Positions 9,538 through 18,501 of a stretch of 64,000 bases of DNA are shown here, piece by piece. The translations under genes were made by a program, and so were the position numbers. Under the pieces are notes generated by a model. The model was not told the DNA's origin and ran no database searches. It saw nothing but the letters and a program-made list of their open reading frames with translations. The stretch comes from Paenibacillus algorifonticola. GTDB lineage: Bacteria; Bacillota; Bacilli; Paenibacillales; Paenibacillaceae. Each line of letters begins with the position of its first letter. Within the stretch, counting starts at the first letter, position 1. The stretch covers positions 62,001-126,000 of the forward strand of contig NZ_LAQO01000019.1 in assembly GCF_000971975.1 (NCBI RefSeq), given 5' to 3'.

Positions 9538-9571
9538 ACGATCAAAAAAATCAGACAAAGGGTGAGCCGCA

Positions 9572-10870
9572 ATGACACAAAAGAAAAAGTACGTATTGGT
9601 AGGAACGGGAGGAAGAGCTGAGTTTTTCTACGCTGCAATTGCAACCGATTTCAGAGATACGTCGGAGCTGCTTGCATTTTGTGATACGAACCAAACGAGA
9701 CTTGACCATGCCAATAAGCGTTTAACCGATAAATATGATTACCATGCTGTAAACACCTACAAGGCGGAGCAGTTCGATGAAATGATCGCGAAGGAAAAGC
9801 CGGATTCCGTGATCGTGACTAGCGTAGATCGCACGCATCATACGTATATCATTCGTGCTATGGAGCTGGGCTGCGACGTTATTACCGAGAAGCCGATGAC
9901 GGTAGATGAGAAGAAATGCCAGGAAATTATTGACGCTGTTGAGCGTACCGGCAAAAATGTTCGTGTAACGTTCAACTATCGCTATGCGCCGCATCATACG
10001 AAGGCGAGAGAGCTGATTGAGAAAGGCACGATCGGCAAAGTTAATTCCGTGCATTTTGAATGGCTGCTCAATACGCAGCATGGCGCGGACTACTTCCGTC
10101 GTTGGCACCGCAATAAAAATAACAGCGGCGGCCTGCTTGTCCATAAATCGACGCATCACTTCGATCTGGTGAACTTCTGGATCGGCTCGCAGCCAGATAC
10201 GGTATTTGCTTTCGGCGACCTGCTGTTCTACGGAAAGGAAAATGCCGAAGAGCGCGGCGAAACGAAGTTCTACGACCGTGCGACGGGCCATCCGAACGCG
10301 ACAGAAGATCCGTTTGCGCTGCATATGGACAGCAATGAAAACCTCAAGGCGATGTATTTGGATGCTGAGCATGAGGACGGCTATCGCCGCGACCAAAGCG
10401 TTTTTGGCGACGGCATTAACATCGAAGATACGATGGGCGTAATGGTACGCTACAAAAACAATGCGATCTTGACTTATTCACTCAATGCTTATCTGCCATG
10501 GGAAGGCTACCGCATTGCGTTCAACGGCACGAAGGGCCGGATCGAAATGGAAATTGTCGAGCAATCCTATGTTAATTCCGGCGGCGAAAAATCGCAAGAG
10601 GGCGCGCTGAAAGGCAAGCGCATCATCGTGTATCCAATGTTTGGCGCTCCTTACAATGTGGAAGTAGAAGAAGGAGTTGGCGGCCATGGCGGCGGCGATC
10701 CAGTACTGCTCAACGATATTTTTGGCACGCCAGTAGAGGATAAGTTCAATCGCGCGGCGAATCATGTAGACGGTGCCCGTTCGATTTTGACAGGAATTGC
10801 AGCCAATAAATCGATTCAGACGGGACTGGCTGTGAAGGTGGACGAACTAGTTAAATTCAGGAGGGACTAA
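9572..10870 (+). CDS. Gfo/Idh/MocA family oxidoreductase, long form
   Basis: A 432-residue enzyme. The Rossmann glycine loop is VLVGTGGRAEFF (residues 8-19) and EKPM follows near residue 110. A long C-terminal alpha/beta domain contains HKSTHHFDLVNFW in the active-site position. Members of this longer subgroup are often encoded with uronate or glycoside enzymes. AAGGGTGAG precedes the ATG at 9572. The stop is one base before the TTG of uxaC, whose ribosome site lies inside this gene's end, so the two are transcriptionally and probably translationally coupled. A uronate-linked substrate is inferred from context only. Confidence 0.9.
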   Translation: MTQKKKYVLVGTGGRAEFFYAAIATDFRDTSELLAFCDTNQTRLDHANKRLTDKYDYHAVNTYKAEQFDEMIAKEKPDSVIVTSVDRTHHTYIIRAMELGCDVITEKPMTVDEKKCQEIIDAVERTGKNVRVTFNYRYAPHHTKARELIEKGTIGKVNSVHFEWLLNTQHGADYFRRWHRNKNNSGGLLVHKSTHHFDLVNFWIGSQPDTVFAFGDLLFYGKENAEERGETKFYDRATGHPNATEDPFALHMDSNENLKAMYLDAEHEDGYRRDQSVFGDGINIEDTMGVMVRYKNNAILTYSLNAYLPWEGYRIAFNGTKGRIEMEIVEQSYVNSGGEKSQEGALKGKRIIVYPMFGAPYNVEVEEGVGGHGGGDPVLLNDIFGTPVEDKFNRAANHVDGARSILTGIAANKSIQTGLAVKVDELVKFRRD

Positions 10871-10871
10871 C

Positions 10872-12278
10872 TTGGCTAAGTTTCTGGACGACAATTTTTT
10901 GCTGGCAAATGAAACGGCGCGGGATTTGTACCATAATTATGCAAAGGACATGCCGATTATCGATTATCATTGCCATTTGAGCCCGCAGCAAATTTACGAT
11001 AATATCAGCTTCTCGAATTTGTCGGAAGCTTGGCTGTATGGCGACCATTACAAGTGGCGGGCGATGCGCTCGAACGGCATTGAAGAGAAATATGTCACGG
11101 GTGGCGAGGGCGTCAGCGATTATGACCGCTTCTTGGCTTTTGCTCGGACGGTTCCGCAGGCGATTGGCAATCCGCTTTACCATTGGTCCCATCTGGAGCT
11201 GCAGCGCTTCTTCGGCGTTGAAGAAATTATTAATGAGCGCAATGCTCCGGTTATTTGGGAAAAAGTAAATGCGAAGCTGGCGGGCGAGGGCTTCAAAGCC
11301 CGCGATCTTATCGTGAACTCCAAAGTAGAGGTCGTCTGCACGACGGATGATCCTGCGGATTCGCTGGAATATCATTTGAAAATTAAGGAGCTGCCGGACT
11401 TTCCGGTAGCGGTGCTGCCTTCTTTCCGTCCAGATAAGGCGCTGGAAATTAACCGCGCTGGTTTCCTGGAATGGGTCGCGAAGCTGGAGCAGGCTGCGGG
11501 CCAAAAGCTGGATAGCTATGAGGCGTTGTTAGCCGCGCTGGAAGCAAGAGTTTCCTTTTTCCACGAGGTGGGCTGCCGCGTTTCGGATCATGCACTTGAT
11601 TATGTGCCTTACGGAGAGACGACGAAGGATGAGGCGGCGGCGATTTTTGAAAGCGTACTTGCCGGAAACCGTGTAAGCCTTGAGGATGAGAAAAAATACA
11701 AAACGTATACACTGGTCTTCCTCGGCAAGCTGTATGCGAAGCATGACTGGGCGATGCAATTGCATATTAATGCAGCGCGCAACAATAATACGGCGATGTT
11801 TAATCGCCTTGGACCGGACACGGGCTATGATTCCATCGGCGACAGTCCGCTTGCTTATCCGCTCGTTAAGCTGCTCGATGAGCTTGCGAAGGATGAGGCG
11901 CTGCCACGCACGATTCTGTATTCGCTTAATGCGATGGACAATGAAGTGCTTGGATCGATTATTGGCAGCTTTCAAGGCGACGGCATCCCGGGCAAAATCC
12001 AGCTGGGCTCCGCTTGGTGGTTCAATGATACGCGGGACGGCATGGTCGTGCAAATGAAGGCGCTCGCGAACTTCGGTCTGCTGAGCCGTTTTGTCGGCAT
12101 GCTGACGGATTCCCGCAGCTTCCTGTCTTATACGCGGCATGAGTATTTCCGCCGGATTTTGTGCAATTTGCTTGGCGAGTGGGTGGAGAACGGCGAAGTG
12201 CCGGATGACCGTGAGCTGTTGGGCGACATTGTCCGCAACATCAGCTATAACAATGCGAAAAACTATTTTAAATTTTAA
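10872..12278 (+). CDS. uxaC: Glucuronate isomerase (uronate isomerase)
   Basis: A 468-residue member of the amidohydrolase-related uronate isomerase family, which converts D-glucuronate to D-fructuronate and D-galacturonate to D-tagaturonate in the cytoplasm. Full-length features are present: the metal-binding HxH in IIDYHCHLSPQQIYDN near residues 26-41, the central CTTDDPADSLEYH block, LHINAARNNNT and a conserved C-terminal region. The start is TTG with AGGAGG 7 bases upstream. It is coupled to the upstream oxidoreductase. The downstream uronate pathway (fructuronate reductase, mannonate dehydratase) is not in the window, but kduI and kduD occur 20 kb away. Confidence 0.96.
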   Translation: MAKFLDDNFLLANETARDLYHNYAKDMPIIDYHCHLSPQQIYDNISFSNLSEAWLYGDHYKWRAMRSNGIEEKYVTGGEGVSDYDRFLAFARTVPQAIGNPLYHWSHLELQRFFGVEEIINERNAPVIWEKVNAKLAGEGFKARDLIVNSKVEVVCTTDDPADSLEYHLKIKELPDFPVAVLPSFRPDKALEINRAGFLEWVAKLEQAAGQKLDSYEALLAALEARVSFFHEVGCRVSDHALDYVPYGETTKDEAAAIFESVLAGNRVSLEDEKKYKTYTLVFLGKLYAKHDWAMQLHINAARNNNTAMFNRLGPDTGYDSIGDSPLAYPLVKLLDELAKDEALPRTILYSLNAMDNEVLGSIIGSFQGDGIPGKIQLGSAWWFNDTRDGMVVQMKALANFGLLSRFVGMLTDSRSFLSYTRHEYFRRILCNLLGEWVENGEVPDDRELLGDIVRNISYNNAKNYFKF

Positions 12279-12300
12279 TCAACGCTTGAAGCTAAACTGC

Positions 12301-12320
12301 CCAGCAAGGAAATTTGCTGG
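12301..12320 (+). other. Short hairpin downstream of uxaC
   Basis: CCAGCAA and TTGCTGG form a perfect 7-bp stem with a 6-base loop, 22 bases after the uxaC stop. No T run follows, so it is more likely an mRNA-stabilising or pause hairpin than a terminator. Confidence 0.4.
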
Positions 12321-12339
12321 ACAATAGCCTTGTATCAAA

Positions 12340-12424
12340 CAGGCACCCTATAAAATAGATGATTGGAACAGCTCGCTTACAAATTGCGGCTTCCAGCATC
12401 ATTTTAGGGGGTGCCTTTTATTTT
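12340..12424. terminator. Long bidirectional terminator
   Basis: AAGGCACCC near 12340 pairs with GGGTGCCTT near 12415, extended inside by TAAAAT/ATTTTA, and a T-rich stretch follows. It separates the convergent uxaC and aminotransferase genes. Confidence 0.75.
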
Positions 12425-12482
12425 TATATAAAATGAATTCTATAATCGTGACTGGGTAATTATTTTTGTTTCGCGGCAAATC

Positions 12483-13727
12483 TTATGCTCTGACGGCTGC
12501 CGTTTCTTTTTGTGCTGCATAAAGCTCAAGCTTGATGAGGGAACGCTCCAGCATCAAGAGCATTTCGTCGATCTCCGTTTCAGTGACGGTCAGCGACGGC
12601 ATGAGTCGAATGGTGGAGGCGTTAGGCGCATTGATGATGAGCCCTTGCTCCATGCAGTCTGCGGCCAGCGCTGCCGCTGTTCCTTCCGGAACGCTGAAGC
12701 CGAGCAAAAGCCCTTTGCCGCGAATAGCGCTGATGGCATATTTCTCAGCGAGGCTTGCTAGCTGCTCCTTAATGGTTTGGCCCATCAGCATGGCATTGGT
12801 TGGCAGATCAAGCCTTAAGATTTCTTGCACGACAGCCATGCCCGCTGCCATAGCCAGCGGATTGCCCGTGTAGGTTCCGCCTTGATCACCAGGCTCAAAC
12901 AGGTCATATTCGTTCGTCGTCAGCATCGCGGATAGCGGGAAGCCGCCGCCGATTCCTTTGGCTAAGGTCATAACGTCAGGCTTGACGCCGTAATGCTCGC
13001 TCGCAAACATTTTGCCTGTTCTGCCAAGGCCGGTCTGAATTTCGTCAAAAATAAGCAGGATGCCGTACACATCGCATGCTTTACGCAGTGCCTGCAAATA
13101 TGGCGCATCGACTGAATAGACGCCGCCTTCTCCTTGTACGAGCTCCAGCATAATTGCGCAGGTCCGGTCGCTGATCGCCGCAAAGCAGGCATCGAAATCA
13201 TTAATCGGCACATGCTTGAAGCCGGGAACCTTAGGGGCGTAGAGGCTTTCCCATTGGGCTTTGCCTGTTGCGGACATCATCGCCAGCGTTCTGCCGTGGA
13301 AGCTGTTGGTTAATGTAATAATTTCATATGCGCCACTCAAGTTTTTCGCACCATGCTTTCTGGCTAGCTTAATCGCACTTTCGTTTGCTTCCGAGCCACT
13401 GCTGGCGAAAAAGATTTTATCAAAGCCAGAAATATCCGTCATTAGCTTGGAAAATTCAATCATCGGCTTGTTATAGAAGCCGGGGCTTGCGTGAACGAGC
13501 TGACCTGCTTGCTTCGCAATGGCAGCTTGCAGAACCTTAGGCGAATGCCCGAGGCTCGTAACTGCCCAGCCGCCGCTAAAGTCCAAATATGCTTTGCCGT
13601 CTGTATCCCATAAATACATGCCTTCTCCGCGATCCATAACGAGCTCCGGCCGTTTGGCTGTAAATAAAATCGATTGATGAGCGGCTTCCAGCAAGTCAGC
13701 CGTTGAACCATTTAATTTGTTATGCAT
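12483..13727 (-). CDS. argD: Acetylornithine aminotransferase (class III PLP aminotransferase)
   Basis: A 414-residue pyridoxal-phosphate enzyme of the acetylornithine/ornithine/GABA aminotransferase class. Visible motifs are FASSGSEANESAIKLAR (phosphate-side loop), SFHGRT, FDEIQTGLGRTGK and the cofactor lysine in TLAKGIGGGFPLSA. Length and motifs best fit ArgD, which makes N-acetylornithine in arginine synthesis; a related omega-aminotransferase remains possible, because no other arg gene is nearby. The ATG at 13727 has GGAGG 7 bases upstream. Its 5' region is AT-rich, with a palindromic TGTATAAATATACA at 13753-13766 that could be a regulatory site. Confidence 0.82.
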   Translation of the reverse strand: MHNKLNGSTADLLEAAHQSILFTAKRPELVMDRGEGMYLWDTDGKAYLDFSGGWAVTSLGHSPKVLQAAIAKQAGQLVHASPGFYNKPMIEFSKLMTDISGFDKIFFASSGSEANESAIKLARKHGAKNLSGAYEIITLTNSFHGRTLAMMSATGKAQWESLYAPKVPGFKHVPINDFDACFAAISDRTCAIMLELVQGEGGVYSVDAPYLQALRKACDVYGILLIFDEIQTGLGRTGKMFASEHYGVKPDVMTLAKGIGGGFPLSAMLTTNEYDLFEPGDQGGTYTGNPLAMAAGMAVVQEILRLDLPTNAMLMGQTIKEQLASLAEKYAISAIRGKGLLLGFSVPEGTAAALAADCMEQGLIINAPNASTIRLMPSLTVTETEIDEMLLMLERSLIKLELYAAQKETAAVRA

Positions 13728-14074
13728 TCCTATTCCTCCGTTCAAAACTTGTTATGTATAAATATACATTAAAACAAATAAAAATACAACAATCGGATTA
13801 TGAATTTGTGTAAAAGGCGACTTCGCCAGACATCAGTTAAAACATTGCAGCGCAAAGAAGCCCCCGTTCCACCTGAATGGTGGAAGGAGAGCTTCTTTGT
13901 GCTGTCTCTATGATAATTGTATGTCTGGATAATATGCCAGCTGAGTGAGCTTGACCAATCGGCATGCATGGGGAGCAAGCTCGAAGGAAAGCGAATCCTC
14001 GCAACGCCCTAGCTCCTCCTGCTGCCAAACAAAATAGATGCAGCCCATTTCATTAACCGTGTCAGCAATAGCTA
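13728..14074. other. Intergenic region, 347 bp
   Basis: It holds the AT-rich promoter side of the aminotransferase gene, a small GGCGACTTCGCC palindrome near 13818 and the large hairpin at 13851-13902. I see no gene in it. Confidence 0.6.
13851..13902. terminator. Large hairpin between the ugp operon and argD
   Basis: GCAAAGAAGC pairs with GCTTCTTTG and an inner TTCCACC pairs with GGTGGAA. It sits downstream of the ugp operon. The T-run is weak on both strands, so termination is probable rather than certain. Confidence 0.55.
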
Positions 14075-15475
14075 TTATTTAGCTGTTGTTTTATTGTAGG
14101 TAGCGATTTTCTCTGTAATTTGCGCAGCAGCATGATCGAGTGCCGCTTGTGGTGCCTTGCCGCCTGTGAAGGCTTCTTCAATAGCCGACTCTACGATTTG
14201 GCGAGCTTCTGGGAACACCCCGATTACCGCGCCTTTCGTAGCGGAGCTTAGCTTCGTGGCATGAAGCTGGTCAACCGCTGTCTGGAACTGCGGGTATTTG
14301 GCAAGGTTGTCCTTCACGATTTGCTCGTCATAAGCAAGCTTTGTAATCGGGAAATAGCCCGTGTTAATATGCCATTTTGCTTGTGTTTGCGGCTCTGCCA
14401 AATATTTAATAAAGCTCCAAGCGGCTTGCTGCTCGGCATCGGTTTTATTATTCATAATCCATAGGCTGGCCCCGCCAATAATGACGCCGCCATCTGTCGT
14501 ACCCGCAGGCTTCGGCATGAATGCTGTTCCGACCTCGAATTTGCCTGCTGCTCCATCCACGATGCCGCGAAGGCTGGCGGTGGAATCCATCGTCATGCCG
14601 ACTTGTCCGGCGATAAATGCTTTTTTCGTATCATCCGTTTTACGACCTAGATTTGACGCTGTTTTGTTATCTACCATTTCTTTCCACCAGCTGAGCGTTT
14701 TCACCATTTGGGCGCTGTTGACGAGCGATTCGGTAGCTGCTGTATCACGGCCGTTGCCATTGTTGACATAGTCGGCATTTTGACCCGCGAGGAACTGCTC
14801 CATAAACCACCCGTAAATAGCGAAGGAAGCGCCGGTATTGCCTGCTTTCGTTAACGCCTCAGCCGTTTGGCTCAGCTCCTCGTACGTTGCTGGCGGCTTT
14901 TCCGGGTCGAGTCCAGCTGCTTTAAACATATCTTTATTGTAGTAGAGAATCGGATTCGATGTATTGAAAGGCATCGAATATTGCTTGCCGTCGAAATTAT
15001 AATAACCCGCAATATTCGGCTCCAAATTCGACGTATCGTAGCTTTCGGCATCAATAAACTGCTGCGCTGGTGTAATGGCGCCGGAATCTATCATAAAGCG
15101 GGAGCCAATTTCGTACACCTGAATGACGGAGGGGCCCGATTTGGAATCCATGGACGCTTTCATTTTATTTAAGCTTTCATCGTAAGTGCCTTGATAAACC
15201 GCTTCAACCTGAATATCGCTGTGGGATGCATTAAAATCACTAACCAGCTGATCGACCGCTTTTCCAAGCTCGCCGCCCATCGAATGCCACCAGAGAACTT
15301 TAACGGGTTCCGCTGCGGCATCTCCATTTGCCGAGGCTGCTGGAGCAGTCGAAGCCGTACCTGCCTGATTAGCTTCCGTAGCTGCGTTCGTCGTTGTTCC
15401 GGCGTTTGAACAAGCGCCCACCAATAGAGTCGCCGCGGTAAACGGCAGAAGCAGCTGCATTTTGTTCCATTTCAT
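14075..15475 (-). CDS. ugpB: ABC transporter substrate-binding lipoprotein, UgpB-like
   Basis: A 466-residue lipoprotein. A signal peptide ends at lipobox LLVGAC (cysteine near residue 22), followed by a low-complexity linker and a family-1 extracellular solute-binding domain. The region with WWHSMGGELGKAVDQL and the SGPSVIQVYEIGS block are characteristic of glycerol-3-phosphate/glycerophosphodiester binding proteins. It is the last gene of the order ugpA-ugpE-ugpB on the minus strand, with a divergent glycerophosphodiester phosphodiesterase, which supports the substrate. The ATG at 15475 is chosen over upstream starts because it begins the signal peptide and follows AAAGGGAGA. No ATPase gene is present; a shared UgpC/MsmX-type ATPase elsewhere is expected. 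Confidence 0.88.
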   Translation of the reverse strand: MKWNKMQLLLPFTAATLLVGACSNAGTTTNAATEANQAGTASTAPAASANGDAAAEPVKVLWWHSMGGELGKAVDQLVSDFNASHSDIQVEAVYQGTYDESLNKMKASMDSKSGPSVIQVYEIGSRFMIDSGAITPAQQFIDAESYDTSNLEPNIAGYYNFDGKQYSMPFNTSNPILYYNKDMFKAAGLDPEKPPATYEELSQTAEALTKAGNTGASFAIYGWFMEQFLAGQNADYVNNGNGRDTAATESLVNSAQMVKTLSWWKEMVDNKTASNLGRKTDDTKKAFIAGQVGMTMDSTASLRGIVDGAAGKFEVGTAFMPKPAGTTDGGVIIGGASLWIMNNKTDAEQQAAWSFIKYLAEPQTQAKWHINTGYFPITKLAYDEQIVKDNLAKYPQFQTAVDQLHATKLSSATKGAVIGVFPEARQIVESAIEEAFTGGKAPQAALDHAAAQITEKIATYNKTTAK

Positions 15476-15598
15476 GATTATAATTCTCCCTTTCGTCACG
15501 CTAATTTGAATTTATTAGGAATGCTTCGGGATAGAAGCAGAATCCATACACCGATTTTTGCTGAAGGACTGCGAAGATATCATCTTTATCCCTCAGCC

Positions 15599-16426
15599 TT
15601 ACCCTTTTACCGCGCCTGCGGTAATGCCTCTGACTAGCGGGCGCAGGCCGATGGCGAGCAGCAGGAGGGAAGGGAGCAGGACGAGCGAAACGCCGGTCAG
15701 CACCAAATTCCAGGTTGTCAGCTCTTCAAATTGCAGCATGCTGATGCCGATTTGCACCGTTCGCATGCTGTCGCTGTTCGTCGTAAGTAACGGCCACAAA
15801 TACATATTCCAGGCATTCAGAAAGACGTAGACGGACAAGGACGCAAGCGCAGGCATCGATAGTGGAAACACAATACGGGCAAAATGGCGGATATGTCCAC
15901 AGCCGTCAATGCGCGCTGCTTCAAACAATTCCCTCGGCAGCTGGAGAAAAAATTGGCGCAGCAGAAATACACCGAATGCCGACGCCAGAAAAGGTATGGT
16001 CAGTCCTTGATAGGAATCGAGCCAGTCCCAGGAGCGAATCGTCAAATAATTAGGAATGATCGTGACCTCGCTCGGAATCATCATCGTGGACAGAAACAGC
16101 ATAAACAGCAGTGCTTTACCGCTGAAGCGGATATAAACAAAGGCATAAGCCGCGAGGCTTGCTGTAACAACTTGTCCAGCCGTAATGATAACAGCGGTCA
16201 AAAAGCTGTTCCCAATAAAGGTGCCGATTGGAACCATATCCAGCACCTGCGTAATGCTTCCGAGATACAGGCCTGATGGAAAAAAGTGCGGCGGATAGGC
16301 CGAAGCTTCTTCCCCTGTCATAAAGGACTGCAAAAAGGTATACAGCAGCGGAAAGGTGACGAGCAGCGACATGACGATTAAAGCGGCATAAAGTCCGCTG
16401 GTATGCAGCAGCTTTATGGATCTCAT
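15599..16426 (-). CDS. ugpE: ABC transporter permease, UgpE-like
   Basis: A 275-residue inner-membrane permease of the MalG type with about six membrane helices. It has an EAA loop, FEAARIDGCGHIRHFARIVFP (split as FEAARIDGCG and following), that docks the ATPase. It forms the glycerol-3-phosphate or glycerophosphodiester channel together with the upstream permease. Its ATG overlaps the stop of that gene as ATGA, so the two are translationally coupled. About 120 bp separates it from ugpB. Confidence 0.88.
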   Translation of the reverse strand: MRSIKLLHTSGLYAALIVMSLLVTFPLLYTFLQSFMTGEEASAYPPHFFPSGLYLGSITQVLDMVPIGTFIGNSFLTAVIITAGQVVTASLAAYAFVYIRFSGKALLFMLFLSTMMIPSEVTIIPNYLTIRSWDWLDSYQGLTIPFLASAFGVFLLRQFFLQLPRELFEAARIDGCGHIRHFARIVFPLSMPALASLSVYVFLNAWNMYLWPLLTTNSDSMRTVQIGISMLQFEELTTWNLVLTGVSLVLLPSLLLLAIGLRPLVRGITAGAVKG

Positions 16427-17385
16427 TGATAATGCACCTTCTTTTCGACGAACAAAAATTGTACAGCCGTTAGCAGCAAAATAATGACGAACAACACAAG
16501 CGACAAGGCGCTTCCCGTCCCGAATTGATAGTTAATGAAGGCTTCTTTGTAGATTGAATAGACAAGGACCTGCGTCGATTCTGCTGGACCGCCCTTGGTC
16601 AGCAGCTGAATTTGGCCAAACGCTTGAAACGCGTGCATGAGGGACACGATAGTTAAGAAAAATAGCGTTGGCGATACGAGCGGAATCATAATCGAAATGA
16701 GCGTTCGTATTGGTGATGCGCCATCGATCTTCGCACTGTCCATAATTTCCTCGGAAATACCCTGCATGCCGCTCATTAAAATAATAAAATTGAAGCCGGA
16801 GTTCATCCAAATCGTCATCAGCGATATGGATACGAGTGCCCAAGAAGGATCAGTTAGCCACTGAATGCCCGGCAATCCGGCTAGGCCGAGCAAATAATTG
16901 AGCATGCCGACGCTCGGATGGTATAGGATCATCCAGATAACCGAGGCGGTACTGACGGATAATACGACAGGCATGGAGAAGATCCACTGAAATATTTTCA
17001 TCCCGCGAAGCTTTCCATGCGTTAAATAGGCCGTAATGAGCCCAAGCACGAGACCAGCCGGTACAGTAAGCAAAGCGAATAAAGCCGTCACGCCAAGTGA
17101 ATTCCAGAAGGACGAGGAGTTAAGCAGCTGCGTAAAATTATCTAGACCGACATAGGCGGCTATTCGGCCGCGCGGGTCCGTTAAATGTGTGCTTAAGTAG
17201 ACCGAGCGAACGAGCGGATAAAATAGAAAGACGACAAACGCCGCAATAGACGGGGCAAGAAAAAGGTAACCAAGCGATTGTTCGCGCCATTGCAGTTTTT
17301 TGCGTGCCGTATGAATAGAGGACTGCGAGGAGATTCGCTTTTGGTGTGTGCGTCGCTTCTCTATCGTACCTTGTGAAAATTGCAA
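16423..17385 (-). CDS. ugpA: ABC transporter permease, UgpA-like
   Basis: A 320-residue MalF-type permease. A basic cytoplasmic N terminus (about 35 residues) is followed by about six membrane helices and an EAA loop containing IMDSAKIDGASPIRTLI. The start is TTG at 17385 with AAAGGAAG 8 bases upstream. It is the first gene of the ugpA-ugpE-ugpB operon. A tandem Pho box lies about 65 bp upstream, so induction under phosphate limitation through PhoP is likely. Confidence 0.88.
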   Translation of the reverse strand: MQFSQGTIEKRRTHQKRISSQSSIHTARKKLQWREQSLGYLFLAPSIAAFVVFLFYPLVRSVYLSTHLTDPRGRIAAYVGLDNFTQLLNSSSFWNSLGVTALFALLTVPAGLVLGLITAYLTHGKLRGMKIFQWIFSMPVVLSVSTASVIWMILYHPSVGMLNYLLGLAGLPGIQWLTDPSWALVSISLMTIWMNSGFNFIILMSGMQGISEEIMDSAKIDGASPIRTLISIMIPLVSPTLFFLTIVSLMHAFQAFGQIQLLTKGGPAESTQVLVYSIYKEAFINYQFGTGSALSLVLFVIILLLTAVQFLFVEKKVHYQ

Positions 17386-17448
17386 TCTAACATCTTCCTT
17401 TCAATTTTCAAATTGGGAGAGTTTCCGTTTATAAGCATAGGAGGAAAA

Positions 17449-17487
17449 TGTTATTAGAATGTAATGAAGATAATAAGATTATGTTAA
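17449..17487 (-). promoter_or_regulatory. Tandem PhoP box upstream of ugpA
   Basis: On the minus strand four hexamers occur exactly 11 bases apart: TTAACA (17482-17487), TTATTA (17471-17476), ATTACA (17460-17465) and ATAACA (17449-17454). This matches the B. subtilis PhoP pattern of TTAACA repeats with 5-bp spacers. A -10-like TATGCT follows about 9 bases downstream, as in Pho-activated promoters. Confidence 0.75.
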
Positions 17488-17526
17488 TATGGCTAAATAT
17501 GGAATGGATGAGCGGCTATGATTTGC

Positions 17527-17532
17527 TATAAT
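17527..17532 (+). promoter_or_regulatory. Candidate -10 box for the ugpQ direction
   Basis: A perfect TATAAT lies 135 bases before the ugpQ ATG, directly upstream of repeat copy R1. No good -35 hexamer is present at 17 bp, so activation by a regulator would be needed. If used, R1 would form the 5' leader of the mRNA. Confidence 0.35.
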
Positions 17533-17534
17533 AG

Positions 17535-17634
17535 CAAGCGTAAACGGCTGTCGCCGTCCTCTGGCGGCAAAGCTACCGTTTCGCGTTGAAATATAAGCCC
17601 ATTATAAGGGTGAAACTTATAAATGCTTATATTT
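17535..17634 (-). repeat. Family I structured repeat, copy R1
   Basis: About 100 bp, read on the minus strand. An AT-rich hairpin (AAATATAAG paired with CTTATATTT, inner TTATAAG with CTTATAA) is followed by a GC-rich hairpin (AAACGG with CCGTTT, inner GCCGCC with GGCGGC-like arm). It is nearly identical to copy R2 and related to R3-R5. It lies between the Pho box and ugpQ. Confidence 0.85.
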
Positions 17635-17667
17635 GCACAAATACGTTGGAGAGAGGATAGTGGAAGA

Positions 17668-18450
17668 ATGAATAAGCAGCAAACAGGAGAAGCCGGAGAG
17701 AAGAGAGAAAAAGCGAAGCGCCCGCTTATTATCGGGCATCGGGGAGCAGCCGGCGAAGCCCCGGAAAATACGCTCGCTTCCTTCCAATTAGCCGCCGATC
17801 AGGGCTGTGATATGGTTGAATTGGACATTCATCTTTCAGCCGATGATAAGCTGGTCGTTTGCCATGATGCGTCGCTGGATCGGACGACGACGCAAGCTGG
17901 CCTGATCCGGAGCATGGATTATGAGGCGATTAGCAAGGCGGATGCGGGCAGCAAATTTGCCGAAGCGTTTCGCGGTCAACGGGCACCGCTGCTGGAGGAG
18001 GTTTATGCGCTGCTTTCGGAGCATATTCAAATTAATGTGGAAGCGAAAGACTCCTATAACGGCGCGCTTGATGAAGCGCTGGACGCTTTTTTGCAGCAGC
18101 CCGGACGTATGGAGCGCACGATTGTTTCCTCCTTCGATCATAAGCTGCTGGCACGGCTGAAGGCACGCATGCCTGAGCTGCGAATCGGGCTGCTTTATGC
18201 TGCGTCGTTAATTGCGCCGGCGGCTTATGCCGGGCTTATGGGCAGTGATGTATTTTCGCTGCATCCGCATTATAGCGGTATTGACGCCGAGGATACGGCG
18301 GAAGCGGCAAAGGCAAATATCGCTGTCTATCCTTATACCGTGAATGAAGAGCAAGATTTTCTGGCATTGTTAGACATGCAGGTTGATGGCATTATTACGG
18401 ATTTTCCCGGCCGATTAAAGCAGCTGCTTGATAAGCAGTGGGGAAATTAG
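17668..18450 (+). CDS. ugpQ: Glycerophosphodiester phosphodiesterase
   Basis: A 260-residue GDPD-family enzyme that hydrolyses glycerophosphodiesters to glycerol-3-phosphate and an alcohol. It has the family motifs HRGAAGEAPENT (about residues 24-35), VELDIHLS with the metal-binding ExD, and CHDASLDRTT with the catalytic histidine. There is no signal peptide, so it is a cytoplasmic UgpQ-type enzyme rather than secreted GlpQ. The ATG at 17668 is preferred to 17623 because the family sequence begins just after it and a GA-rich ribosome site precedes it. It is divergent from the ugpA-ugpE-ugpB transport operon, whose imported substrate it would process. Confidence 0.92.
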   Translation: MNKQQTGEAGEKREKAKRPLIIGHRGAAGEAPENTLASFQLAADQGCDMVELDIHLSADDKLVVCHDASLDRTTTQAGLIRSMDYEAISKADAGSKFAEAFRGQRAPLLEEVYALLSEHIQINVEAKDSYNGALDEALDAFLQQPGRMERTIVSSFDHKLLARLKARMPELRIGLLYAASLIAPAAYAGLMGSDVFSLHPHYSGIDAEDTAEAAKANIAVYPYTVNEEQDFLALLDMQVDGIITDFPGRLKQLLDKQWGN

Positions 18451-18501
18451 TGATTCCTTTTGTGGTAGAATAAGGTTACCAATGAGAGGAAGAGGTGGCG
18501 C

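Noticed and set aside
10857..12140. Long minus-strand frames inside uxaC
   Set aside because: They are antisense shadows of a clearly recognised gene.
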